Shown here in pieces: positions 39,995 through 48,551 of a stretch of DNA of 64,000 nt. Within the stretch, counting starts at the first letter, position 1, and each line of letters opens with the position of its first letter. The DNA is taken from positions 1-64,000 of the forward strand of contig CAXTVM010000016.1 of NCBI GenBank assembly GCA_964247725.1. Direction: 5' to 3'. The notes under the pieces are model-generated. The model saw only the letters and a list, made by a program, of their open reading frames with translations. It was not told where the DNA came from and made no database searches. The stretch is from Lichenicola sp964247725. Lineage in GTDB: Bacteria > Pseudomonadota > Alphaproteobacteria > Acetobacterales > Acetobacteraceae. The position numbers were made by a program, and so were the translations under genes.

Positions 39995-41049
39995 CGGCCG
40001 GGCCGGGACGCGGCGGGGGCGGCGGGCGCGGCGCCCGGATAGGACGACAGCACGTCGAACGGCGCCGCGTCGGTGCGCAGCACGATGCGGGTGTTGGGGC
40101 CGATGATGCCGCCGAGCGTGTCGAGGCTGCGCAGCATCAGGTAGAGAGGAGGGTCGAGCGCATAGGCGCGGCCCTGGATGTCGGCCGCCTCGCGGCGCGA
40201 CGCCGCCTCGATCGCGGCCGCCTCGGTGTTGGCGCGCGCCACCTCGATGCGGCTGTCGCGGGCGGCGTCGGCGCGGATCTCGGCCGCCTGGCGCAGGCCG
40301 GCGGCGGTGCGCTCGGCCGCCACCGTCTCGCGCTCCGAGCGCATCCGCGACACCGTGGCGGCGAGCGTGGTCTCGGGCAGGCTCAGCCGCTCGAGGCCGA
40401 CCTCGCGCACGGCGATGCCGTAGACCTGGCGCAGCGGGCCCTCGACCTGGCGCTGCAGCGCCTGCTGGAAGCGGTCGAGCCGCACCCGGTGCGGGTCGGT
40501 GTTGACCAGGTCGGCGAGGTCAAAGCCGCTGGCGGTCACCTGCAGCGCGGCACCCACCAGCGAGCGCAGCTGCCGCGCCGCCTCGTCGGGATCGTTGCGC
40601 ACCGAGCGCACGAACGCCCGGATGTCGCGCCCGTCGGCCGGCACCTGCCAGGCGACGTAGGCCTGCACCAGGATGCGGAGGCCGTCGCGGGTGCCGACGT
40701 CCTGCAGCCCGGACGCGGTGGTGCGCAGCCGCAGGTCGACCGGGATCGCCGCCTCGACGGGCGCCGGCAGCTTCCAGCCGAGCCCGGGCGCGGTGAGCAC
40801 TCGCACCGGGGCGCCGAACCGGGTGACGATGTCCGCCTGCCCGGCCTGCACGGTGACCGCCGTGGTGGCGACCGCGGCCGCCCCCACCACCAGGCTCGCC
40901 ACCGCGGCGCGGAGCAGGAAGCGCCCGCGCGCCGCCGGCGTCAGCCGGCCGGCCGAACCGTGGTGATGGTGGTGGTGGTGCGGGATGTCGGCATCGTCGT
41001 GGTCATGCGCGGGATCGTGGACGGGGTGGGGGTGCTGCGATCCGTCCAT
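39991..41049 (-). CDS. SPFH protein, HflK-like, with His-rich N terminus
   Basis: The 352-residue protein has twelve His in the first 30 residues, including seven in a row (24-30), before one membrane helix (about 47-67). The SPFH domain follows (ADIVTRFGAPVRVLTAPGLG). The middle holds SGLQDVGTRDGLRILVQAYV, and VREVGLERLSLPETTLAATV is typical of HflC/HflK. A coiled coil with RSERETVAAERTAAG ends the domain. The His cluster is on the cytosolic side if the topology is N-in, and next to a P1B ATPase it probably binds metal. ATG 41049 starts four bases after the upstream stop and the stop overlaps the next gene. Confidence 0.85.
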   Translation of the reverse strand: MDGSQHPHPVHDPAHDHDDADIPHHHHHHHGSAGRLTPAARGRFLLRAAVASLVVGAAAVATTAVTVQAGQADIVTRFGAPVRVLTAPGLGWKLPAPVEAAIPVDLRLRTTASGLQDVGTRDGLRILVQAYVAWQVPADGRDIRAFVRSVRNDPDEAARQLRSLVGAALQVTASGFDLADLVNTDPHRVRLDRFQQALQRQVEGPLRQVYGIAVREVGLERLSLPETTLAATVSRMRSERETVAAERTAAGLRQAAEIRADAARDSRIEVARANTEAAAIEAASRREAADIQGRAYALDPPLYLMLRSLDTLGGIIGPNTRIVLRTDAAPFDVLSSYPGAAPAAPAASRPGR

Positions 41050-41053
41050 GGCG

Positions 41054-42916
41054 CTACTCGCCGTCGCCGGTTGTGAGGGTCCCGCCCGCGGCCGGCCGCA
41101 GGTCGAGGGTGGCGTCGGGACCGGCGAGGCGGGCGTCGATGACCGTCATCGGCGTGCGGGCCAGGACGGCGCCGAGATCGGCCAGCCGGCGCTCGAGCAG
41201 GAAGCTGGGGCCGTCGCGGCGGTGCGCGTCGGCATCGGCCGAGAAGCGGGTCAGCAGGGCGCGCGCCTCGCCGGTGGTCTCGGCGGCGCGGGCGGCGGCG
41301 GCGGCCTCCTGTGCGAACGCGTATTGCCGGGTCTGCGCCATCACCGTCTCGGCGCGGCCGCGCTCGGCGTAGATGGAGGCGTCGGCGGTGATCTCGGCGG
41401 CGCGCACGGCGTGGTAGGCCTCGGCGGCGCCGGCGGGCGGGTGGATCGCCTCGATGATCAACGCAACCGCCTCCAGGCCGATCCGCTGGTCGTCGAGCAG
41501 GCGCTGCAGCCGGCCGCGCAGCACGGAGGCCATCCGCTCGCGGTCGGCGCCCAGCACCTGCGCCAGCGTGCGGCCGGCGAACTCGCTCGCGACTACCCGG
41601 TCGGCATCGGCGCGCAGCAGCCGGGCCGGGTCGAGCACGGCGGTGGCGGCCAGGATCGCCGAGCGGTCGTCGAGCCCGACCCGGTACAGCACGCGGACGT
41701 CGGCGGACACGCTCTGGAACAGCTGCCGCGGCGGCGGCGCGGAGCCGGATGCGGCGGCGGGCTCGACGCCGCGCGCGGCGGTGCCGGCGACCAGCAGCGT
41801 GAGCTCGCCCGGATGCGGCCGGTCCCAGAGCCGGTCGGCCTCCGTGGGGGCCGCGTCCTCGGCGGCCGAGCGCATCGCCGGGTCGGCCGGGGCGGTCTCG
41901 CCCAGCGCCAGCTCGTGCACCACGCCCCCGTCGAGCGCGCGGGTCGCGCCGAGCGGCCAGGGCAGGATCGCGTGCAGGCCGGGCCGCAGCACCGCGACCG
42001 GCGCGCCGAAGCGCAGGGAGACGGCGCGGCCGTCGATCGGCACCACCACCAGGCTGCCGAGGCCGGCCACGCACAGCAGCAGCACGAGGCCGAGCGGCAG
42101 GGCGGCGCGGCGCAGGTAACGCAGCGCCCAGGAGCGGGAGACGTCGATGCCGAGCCGGTCGCGCAGGACGGCCCCGGCCGAAGCGCCACCCGCGCCCTCG
42201 AGCCGGGTCACGGCTGCGAGCAGGCGGGCCACCATCGACTCGGCGACGGCGCGGGCGTCCGCGGCGGGGCCGGGCGGCAGGAAGCAGCGCGCGATGCAGC
42301 GGGCCACGAGCTCCGCGCCGAGCAGCGCCACCAGCACCGCCAGCGCGCGCCGTATGGCCCCGGCCGCCGCCCCGGCGCCGAGCGATCCGGCGATCGCGGC
42401 CAGGCCGGCGGCGAAGGTGACCAGCACGGCGGCGAGCGCCAGCCGGCGCAGCGCCGGCGCCTCCGGCAGCGGCACCGGATCCGCGGCGCGCAGCATGCGC
42501 TCGCCGACCAGCAGCGGGAACGCCAGCACCGCGGCGGCGACGCCGACGCCGACCGGCAGCGTCCCCGCCAGCGCCGGGTCGGGGGCGAGGCATGCCGCGG
42601 CCACGGCCAGCGCGGTGCCGGCGGCGGCCAGCGGCGGCACCGCCAGCACGGCCGAACGGCGCGCGACGGTCCCCGCCGCGACCGGACGGGGCGGCAGGCC
42701 CGCCTGCGGCCGGGCACGGGCGACGAGCAGGCTGGCCAGCAGGGGGCCCGCCGCCACCAGCAGCGCCGCCAGCGGCAGGGCTAAGACGCCGGACTGCCGG
42801 ACCGCGGCGGAAAGCGGGTTCGGCAGCAGGCAGGCCAGCGCCGCCGCGGCCAGCAGGAGGACGAGACAGGCCGCCCCTAGGCAGAGCAGGCCCAGCGGCG
42901 GCGGCACGCGGCTCAT
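41054..42916 (-). CDS. Large SPFH protein with multi-helix N-terminal domain
   Basis: This protein of about 620 residues joins a polytopic N-terminal domain (about 8 hydrophobic segments in residues 1-270) to an SPFH domain that starts after a further helix near 290-310 (VVVPIDGRAVSLRFGAPVAV). GLHAILPWPLG and the later DVRVLYRVGLDDRSAI fit HflK. The coiled coil (AYHAVRAAEITADASIYAER) resembles HflK. ATG 42916 is preferred; an in-frame GTG 42976 would overlap the upstream gene by 13 bases and add 20 residues. It heads the SPFH-SPFH-SPFH-ATPase operon. I know no experimental study of such proteins. Confidence 0.75.
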   Translation of the reverse strand: MSRVPPPLGLLCLGAACLVLLLAAAALACLLPNPLSAAVRQSGVLALPLAALLVAAGPLLASLLVARARPQAGLPPRPVAAGTVARRSAVLAVPPLAAAGTALAVAAACLAPDPALAGTLPVGVGVAAAVLAFPLLVGERMLRAADPVPLPEAPALRRLALAAVLVTFAAGLAAIAGSLGAGAAAGAIRRALAVLVALLGAELVARCIARCFLPPGPAADARAVAESMVARLLAAVTRLEGAGGASAGAVLRDRLGIDVSRSWALRYLRRAALPLGLVLLLCVAGLGSLVVVPIDGRAVSLRFGAPVAVLRPGLHAILPWPLGATRALDGGVVHELALGETAPADPAMRSAAEDAAPTEADRLWDRPHPGELTLLVAGTAARGVEPAAASGSAPPPRQLFQSVSADVRVLYRVGLDDRSAILAATAVLDPARLLRADADRVVASEFAGRTLAQVLGADRERMASVLRGRLQRLLDDQRIGLEAVALIIEAIHPPAGAAEAYHAVRAAEITADASIYAERGRAETVMAQTRQYAFAQEAAAAARAAETTGEARALLTRFSADADAHRRDGPSFLLERRLADLGAVLARTPMTVIDARLAGPDATLDLRPAAGGTLTTGDGE

Positions 42917-42963
42917 GCCGAGGCCGCCATCCGGGCCGTCCGTCGCCTCGGAAGTCGGCCGCG

Positions 42964-44832
42964 TCAGAAGTCGCACGTGATGTTGCGCGACGGGCGGAGT
43001 GCTATCGCGCAGTGCCCGGCCAGCGTCGAGCTGGCCTTGTAGACCGCGGCGTCGAAGCCGTTCACGGCGCCGGCGCCGTCGCGCTGCACGGTCAGCAGAG
43101 CGAAGCCGAACTCGTCATGGCCGTAGGTCCGGGCGGCCAGCGCCGTCACCACCCCGCCGGCGATCTGGTTGACCGAGAACGGCGCGTCGGTCTGGGCGAA
43201 GGCGGCCGGATCGACGGTGCCGTTGGCCGGCACCAGGCCGGTGTTGAGGTCGGGATCGAGCAGCGTGCCGCCCTGGCCGACGATCATCTGCGGCGCGTAG
43301 CGGGTGGTGTCGGCGAAGTTCACGTACTCGAACTGGTGGATGTGGCCGGACAGGAACAGGCCGATGTTGGCCGGCACGCCCTGCGCGAAGGCGCTGGCGG
43401 CGTAGGTGCCGCCGGCCACCACGGCCTGCTCGGTGTAGTCGCCGGCGCTGTCGTCCGGCATCGCCGGGGTGCCCTGGGCGCCGTAGGTGAGGCCGAAGCT
43501 CGGCTTGTGGGTGGTGAACACGTTGATCGAGTTCGGGCCGACCGCGTTGACGAGGCGGGTGAGGTCGAGGTCGTAGTTCTGCGCCAGCGCGGTGGCGACG
43601 GCGCTGTCGTTGGCCAGGCTGCTGTCGTGCACCAGAAAGTTCACGCCGCCGGCCGGCACCACGTAGCTCGGCTCGAAGTCGGCGGTGTGGTTGGCAACCC
43701 CGTTCGCGGGCGTCGCCGGCGTGGACGGCGCGCAGGCGACGCTGGCCTGGTTGTAGGGATACGGATCGAGCAGCGCATACCAGCCGCGGGCGCCGCGGCC
43801 GCAGCTCTCGTGGTTGCCGCGGGTCATCACCCAGGGGGCCGCGGCCAGCAGCGGATTGGCCGGCGTCAGCACGTCGGCGTTCCAGCTGTCGAAGGTGTCG
43901 CCCCAGGTCTCGTAGTTCGGGCTGGTGGCGTCGAGGCAGCCGGGGAAGGTGTTGTTGCAGTTGGTGTCGCGGTAGAACCAGTCGCCGACATGGACGATCA
44001 GGTCCGGCTTGAAGGTCGCCTCCCAGCTGGCCAGAAATGCCCACGGGAAGGCGGTCGGGCTCGAGCAGTTCTGCTGGTTGCCGCCGTTGGCGGCGACTGC
44101 GCCGGCCATGCGGCAGCCGGTGTCGGCGGTGACCAGGATGGTCTTGGGGAACAGCACCGGCAGCTTCAGGTCGACGCCGTCGACGGTGGCGGTCTTGTAC
44201 CCATACGGCAGCACCGCCTCGCACTCGGCCCAGTCGGTGGTGGCCATCGGCACGCCGCTGGCGAAGTTGGCCGGCGAGGTGTTCTGCACGAAGTATTGCG
44301 GGTAGCCGGCGGCACCGTTCTGGGAGCCGGCATGGCCCGGCAGGTTGGTCAGCTGGGCGCCGGTGAAGCGGAGCCGCATCGGCACCACGATGCCGCGATC
44401 GAGGCGGGCCACCGGGCAGGCGCCGCCGGAGATCACGGCACGGGCCAGGATGGTCGGGAAGATGCTGGTCGGTTGGTCGCCCCAGGAGCCGGACAGGACG
44501 CTGTTCACCGAGCTGCCGGGCGCCATCTGGATCCAGCGGGCGACGGTCTGGCCGCTGCCGCCCACGTCGCCCTGGGCGCCCGCCGCGCCGGTGATCAGCG
44601 CCTGCACCTGCGCCGGCGTCAGCGCCTGCAGCTCGGCCAGGTCCTGCTGCAGCAGGGCGATCTGCGGTGCCGGCAGGCTGGCGAGGAAGCCCGAGACCTG
44701 CGCCGGGGTGATGCCGTAACGCTGCGCCAGCAGCTGGAGGGCGTGCGCGCCGTTCGCGGCCGTTGCAGGGGCGGCACGACCGCCTAGGGCGGCGGCCGTC
44801 AGGATGCAGCCGAACACGAGACGCCGGATCAT
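42964..44832 (-). CDS. Secreted metallophosphoesterase
   Basis: This 622-residue exported protein has a signal peptide (RRLVFGCILTAAALGG through ATAANG). A helical region of about 60 residues follows, then the calcineurin-like domain. Metal-site blocks are VTADTGCRM, IVHVGDWFYRD, VMTRGNHESCGRG, FTTHKPSF and LSGHIHQFEYV, in the expected order. Such enzymes hydrolyse phosphomonoesters or diesters in the periplasm or outside the cell. ATG 44832 gives the signal peptide directly. It is 48 bases upstream of the SPFH cluster on the same strand and may be co-transcribed. No phosphate-limitation box was identified. Confidence 0.85.
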   Translation of the reverse strand: MIRRLVFGCILTAAALGGRAAPATAANGAHALQLLAQRYGITPAQVSGFLASLPAPQIALLQQDLAELQALTPAQVQALITGAAGAQGDVGGSGQTVARWIQMAPGSSVNSVLSGSWGDQPTSIFPTILARAVISGGACPVARLDRGIVVPMRLRFTGAQLTNLPGHAGSQNGAAGYPQYFVQNTSPANFASGVPMATTDWAECEAVLPYGYKTATVDGVDLKLPVLFPKTILVTADTGCRMAGAVAANGGNQQNCSSPTAFPWAFLASWEATFKPDLIVHVGDWFYRDTNCNNTFPGCLDATSPNYETWGDTFDSWNADVLTPANPLLAAAPWVMTRGNHESCGRGARGWYALLDPYPYNQASVACAPSTPATPANGVANHTADFEPSYVVPAGGVNFLVHDSSLANDSAVATALAQNYDLDLTRLVNAVGPNSINVFTTHKPSFGLTYGAQGTPAMPDDSAGDYTEQAVVAGGTYAASAFAQGVPANIGLFLSGHIHQFEYVNFADTTRYAPQMIVGQGGTLLDPDLNTGLVPANGTVDPAAFAQTDAPFSVNQIAGGVVTALAARTYGHDEFGFALLTVQRDGAGAVNGFDAAVYKASSTLAGHCAIALRPSRNITCDF

Positions 44833-45210
44833 CGTTGCCTGACCATTCTGGTTTTCGCGAAGCTACCGGGCTGGCCTCCTGGGCGGGATGACAATTCCGA
44901 GGCAATGCGGCGACCGATCAGGGGATCTTGATCGACCGGGCGCGCCGGGCGAGGACTGCGCGGGCCGAGACGTGAAGGGCGGTGGCCTCTCATCGACGAT
45001 ATCCGGGCGGCGGTGGCAATCGGCGGCGTGATCCGTCTCGGCGCACCCTGCACGACCTCGGCGCGTTCGGCCGGCACAAGCTGGCGCCGGCAACATCATC
45101 CTGCCACCTTCATTGTCCAGGCATCCCGTTTGGCCGGGCTCCGTGCCGTGGCGCTGGGGGAGGACGAGCAGCTGCATCCCGACGCGCATCTCGACGGCCA
45201 GGCACCCGGC
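44833..45210. other. Intergenic region between divergent genes
   Basis: These 378 bases lie between the secreted phosphoesterase and the aminotransferase. The aminotransferase frame is open from ATG 45013, but the codons before 45211 do not resemble the family. I see no RNA gene, repeat copy or clear promoter motif. Confidence 0.5.
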
Positions 45211-46341
45211 ATGGCTGGTACCCCCGACCACGAGCTGGCGCTGACGAGCTACCTGTCCTGCTGGCACGGCATCGCACGGCACCACATCGGTGCCTCGCAG
45301 TCGGAGACGGTGACGCTGGCCGAGCTGCTGGCGCTGGCCGACGGCGAGGACCTGCACCGCTGGCAGACCCTGCAGCTCGGCTATACCGATCCGCTGGGCG
45401 CGTCCTGGCTGCGCCGGACCGTCGCCGCGTCCTACGACACCGTCGACATGCGGGACGTGGTCTGCTTCGCCGGCGCGCAGGAAGCGCTGTTCGCGGTGCT
45501 GCACGCGCTGCTGGTGCGCAGCGACCACGCGATCGTGGTGCTGCCGAACTACCCCGCGGTCGAGGCGCTCGCACTCAGCCTGTGCGACGTCTCGGGCGTG
45601 GCCCTCGACGCCGACGACGACTGGTCGCTCGACATCGACCGGATCGCGCGCGCGGTCCGCCCGGAGACGCGCGTGGTCGCGATCAGCTTCCCCAACAACC
45701 CCACCGGCCACGTGCCGGGCGCCGAGCGCTTCGCCGCCCTGGTGGCGCTGTGCCGGCGCCACGGCATCTGGCTGCTCAGCGACGAGGTGTATCGCCTGAC
45801 CGAGCGCGACCCGGCGCACCGCCTGCCGCAGGCGGTCGACGTCTACGAGCGCGGCATCTCGCTCGGCGCGCTGTCCAAGGCGCACGGCCTGCCCGGCCTG
45901 CGCAGCGGCTGGGCCGCCTGCCGCGATCCAGAACTCACCGCGCGCATGGCGATGAAGCGGCAGTACCTGTCCACCTGCAGCGCCGGACCCAGCGAGGTGC
46001 TGGCCTGCATCGCGATCAAGGCCGCGTCCGCCATCATCGCCCGCAACCGCCGCATCGCGGACGCGAACCTGTCGGCGGCGTGCGGGTTCCTGGACCGCCA
46101 TCCGGCGCTGTTCGACTGGACCGTGCCGCTGGGCGGCATGGTCGGCTATGTCCGCTATCGCGGGGCGGACGGCGTGGAGGCGTGGACGCGCCGCATGGCG
46201 CAGGTGGCCGGCGTGCTGCTGCTGCCGGCCAGCATGTTCCGTTCCCGGCTGCTGGAGCTGCCGGACGATCGCTTCCGGCTGGGCTTCGGCTGTCACGGGC
46301 TGGCGGAGGGACTGGAGGCGCTGGAGCCGCATCTCGGTTGA
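45211..46341 (+). CDS. Class I/II aminotransferase
   Basis: This PLP-dependent fold-type I enzyme has 376 residues from ATG 45211. HIGASQSETVTLAELLALAD near the N terminus is followed by LQLGYTDPLGASWLRRTVAA. The cofactor-site segments are FAGAQEALFAVLHALL, FPNNPTGHVP, LLSDEVYR and LGALSKAHGLPGLRSGW with the PLP Lys. A Arg-containing C-terminal substrate site is likely in RFRLGFG. The SQSE-to-GYT block is typical of the capreomycidine synthase-like group, whose chromosomal members are mostly uncharacterised. It is a single + strand gene with no pathway neighbours. The longer start at 45013 is less likely. Confidence 0.8.
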   Translation: MAGTPDHELALTSYLSCWHGIARHHIGASQSETVTLAELLALADGEDLHRWQTLQLGYTDPLGASWLRRTVAASYDTVDMRDVVCFAGAQEALFAVLHALLVRSDHAIVVLPNYPAVEALALSLCDVSGVALDADDDWSLDIDRIARAVRPETRVVAISFPNNPTGHVPGAERFAALVALCRRHGIWLLSDEVYRLTERDPAHRLPQAVDVYERGISLGALSKAHGLPGLRSGWAACRDPELTARMAMKRQYLSTCSAGPSEVLACIAIKAASAIIARNRRIADANLSAACGFLDRHPALFDWTVPLGGMVGYVRYRGADGVEAWTRRMAQVAGVLLLPASMFRSRLLELPDDRFRLGFGCHGLAEGLEALEPHLG

Positions 46342-46527
46342 GGGCGCATGTCGGCCCAGCAACGCGCGGACCTGCGGGATCAGCCCGTCCTCGTCCCACC
46401 GGCAGTCGGGGTAACCACGTCCTGTCTGCTCCCGGCCTTGTGGCCTGCAGCTCGTCGGCGCCGTCGCGGCGTCGGACCGCGTCGCATGGCTCCGCCAGGT
46501 CCGGCTGCCGATGCCGGCCGCCCGTGC
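46342..46527. other. Convergent intergenic region, nothing identified
   Basis: These 186 bases lie between the aminotransferase and a minus-strand exported protein. Frames cross the region on both strands, but none has a start, stop and family resemblance together. Confidence 0.5.
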
Positions 46528-47004
46528 CTACGGGCCGGGGCGATCGGCGCCGGGCGCCGCAGCCGCATCTCCCGGCAGCCGCAGCCGATCGTGCGCGTAG
46601 CCGGCCTGCAGCCCGACGGTGATGCCGTGCGGGAGCGCCGTCTCGACGCCGATGGCGGCTCCCTGGCTGCTGACCTTGGGCGCGTCGTGCCAGCTCGGGC
46701 CCTGGAGGGTGCCGACTGCCACGGACGCGCGGGTGGTGCCGGCGATGAGGCCGCTGTCGAGCTGCACCTCGCTGCCGTGCAGGCCGCTCGAGCCGAACAC
46801 GGTGCTGACCTCGCCGCCGGCGATCGCGCCGCCCGCCAGTCCGGCTGCGGCCGGCGCGCCGGGGAGTGCGCCGGCCGGCGGCGGCGGCGCCAGCGAAGTG
46901 TCGAGCGGTGCCGCGAGCAGCGCGTCGCCCGGGGTGGCCCCCACGGCGGGCGTCAAGGCGGGAACCGCGGCGGCGAGGACCGCCAGCCAGAGTAGCCGAC
47001 GCAT
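46528..47004 (-). CDS. Exported protein of unknown function, Ala/Gly/Pro-rich
   Basis: This 158-residue protein has a signal peptide (RRLLWLAVLAAAVPALTPAV, cleavage after GAT or nearby) and a Pro-rich linker. A Gly/Ser-rich region of alternating polar and hydrophobic residues follows (STVFGSSGLHGSEVQLDSGL, TRASVAVGTLQGPSWHDAPK), which may be beta structure, perhaps an outer-membrane barrel fragment. Its ATG overlaps the pyruvate kinase stop (ATGA), so it is translated from the pyk transcript. I do not recognise the family. The C terminus (AAAAPGADRPGP) looks like low-complexity run-on. Confidence 0.6.
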   Translation of the reverse strand: MRRLLWLAVLAAAVPALTPAVGATPGDALLAAPLDTSLAPPPPAGALPGAPAAAGLAGGAIAGGEVSTVFGSSGLHGSEVQLDSGLIAGTTRASVAVGTLQGPSWHDAPKVSSQGAAIGVETALPHGITVGLQAGYAHDRLRLPGDAAAAPGADRPGP

Positions 47005-48488
47005 CAGGCGCCGACCGCGACGACCCGCAGCGTGTTGGTAGTGCCGGCGCGGCCGAACGGCACGCCGGCGGCGATGACCAGCAGGTCGCCGGGCCCGGCG
47101 ACCCCGGCCTGCCGCGCCATCTCGACCGCAGATTCAACGACGTGCTCGATGGTCTCGTTCGGCTCGCTCTGGTCGACCGCCATCGCCCGCACCCCCCACG
47201 CCACCGACAGCCGGCGTGCGGCCGGGCCGTTGCCGGCGATGCCCAGCACCGGGCAGGCCGGCCGCTCGCGCGAGATGCGCACCGCAGTGCGTCCGGACAG
47301 GGTGTAGGCGACGATCGCGGCCGCCCCGATGGTGTGAGCCACCTGCTGCGCTGCGAACGCGATCGCATCCGAGGTCGAGCGCTCCGGGCGGGCGCGGGTG
47401 GCGTCCTGGATCGCCTGCCAGCCGGAGTCCGCCTCCACCTCGACGATGATCCGCCGCATCATCGAGACTGCCTCGACCGGATAGAGGCCGGCCGCGGTCT
47501 CGCCCGACAGCATCACCGCGTCGGCGCCGTCGAACACCGCGGCGGCGACGTCGGAGGCCTCGGCGCGGGTGGGCGCCGGCGCCGACATCATGCTCTCCAG
47601 CATCTGCGTCGCCACCACCACCGGCAGGCCGCGGGCGCGGGCGGCGCGAACGATGCGCTTCTGCTCGAGCGGCACCCGCTCCGGCGGCAGCTCGACGCCG
47701 AGGTCGCCACGCGCCACCATGACCGCGTCCGACAGCTGCAGGATCGCGTCGAGGTTCTGCAGCGCCTGCGGCTTCTCGATCTTGGTCATGATCCAGGCGC
47801 GGCCGGCGACCAGCGCCCGCGCCTCGGCGACGTCCTCCGGGCGCTGCACGAACGACAGCCCGATGAAGTCGACGCCGTGCCCGAGCGCGAAGGCGAGGTC
47901 GAGGCGGTCCTTTGCCGTCACCGCCGGGATCGGCAGCATCATGTCGGGTACGTTGAGGCCCTTGTGGTCGGACAGGATGCCGCCGACGACGATCTCGGTC
48001 TCCAGCCGGCCGTCATGGCAGCCGGTGACGCGCAGCCGCAGCCGGCCGTCGTCGAGCAGCAGCACCGCGCCGACGCGGGCGGCGTGGATGATCTCGGGAT
48101 GCGGCAGCTGCACGCGGTGCTGGTCGCCGGGGCTCGGGTCGAGGTCGAGCGTCAGCCGCTCGCCCGGCAGCAGCGCCACCCGGCCGTCGGTGAAGTCGCC
48201 GATGCGCAGCTTGGGCCCCTGCAGGTCGGCCAGGATGCCGAGCGGCCGGCCGCGGCGCGCCTCGACCGCGCGCACCGCGGCGATGCGGGCGGCGTGATCG
48301 GCGTGGGCGCCGTGCGAGAAGTTGAGCCGGAACAGGTCGGCGCCGGCCTCCACCAGCGCCTCGACGCGTCGCTCGCCGTCGCTCGCCGGCCCCAGCGTGG
48401 CGACGATCTTGGTGCGCCCGGCTTTGGCGCCGCCGCCGTCCCGGATGGAGCCGGGCCCGAGGACGCCGGCGGACTCGATGCTGGACAC
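47004..48488 (-). CDS. pyk: Pyruvate kinase
   Basis: Pyk transfers phosphate from phosphoenolpyruvate to ADP, the last glycolytic step. Early motifs are TKIVATLGPAS near the N terminus, LFRLNFSHGAH and LADLQGPKLRIGDF. Later motifs are MTKIEKPQAL with the catalytic Lys, MVARGDLGVELP with the metal-site residues, and VMLSGETAAG. The start is GTG 48488, which has AGGAGG eight bases upstream (GCAGGAGGCCGGTC); this gives about 494 residues. A longer in-frame ATG lacks such a site. The stop overlaps the ATG of a small exported protein. Confidence 0.95.
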   Translation of the reverse strand: MSSIESAGVLGPGSIRDGGGAKAGRTKIVATLGPASDGERRVEALVEAGADLFRLNFSHGAHADHAARIAAVRAVEARRGRPLGILADLQGPKLRIGDFTDGRVALLPGERLTLDLDPSPGDQHRVQLPHPEIIHAARVGAVLLLDDGRLRLRVTGCHDGRLETEIVVGGILSDHKGLNVPDMMLPIPAVTAKDRLDLAFALGHGVDFIGLSFVQRPEDVAEARALVAGRAWIMTKIEKPQALQNLDAILQLSDAVMVARGDLGVELPPERVPLEQKRIVRAARARGLPVVVATQMLESMMSAPAPTRAEASDVAAAVFDGADAVMLSGETAAGLYPVEAVSMMRRIIVEVEADSGWQAIQDATRARPERSTSDAIAFAAQQVAHTIGAAAIVAYTLSGRTAVRISRERPACPVLGIAGNGPAARRLSVAWGVRAMAVDQSEPNETIEHVVESAVEMARQAGVAGPGDLLVIAAGVPFGRAGTTNTLRVVAVGA

Positions 48489-48551
48489 GACCGGCCTCCT
48501 GCATGTGCCGCCCGCAGCATGCGGCGGCGGCGGCACGGCGGCAACGGATGA

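Noticed and set aside
35852..40042. 1396-codon + strand open frame
   Set aside because: It runs out of frame through the EAL domain, across a repeat and antisense to the ATPase and SPFH genes. It has no domain and no start signal.
40954..40985. Seven-His run as a cloning tag or vector artefact
   Set aside because: It lies within a broader natural His/Asp-rich stretch, in a gene overlapping its neighbours, in high-GC genomic context with no vector sequence.
46342..46527. Possible minus-strand coding fragment with a PDCRWDEDGLIPQVR-like peptide
   Set aside because: The frame continues antisense into the aminotransferase gene and has no start or recognised family.
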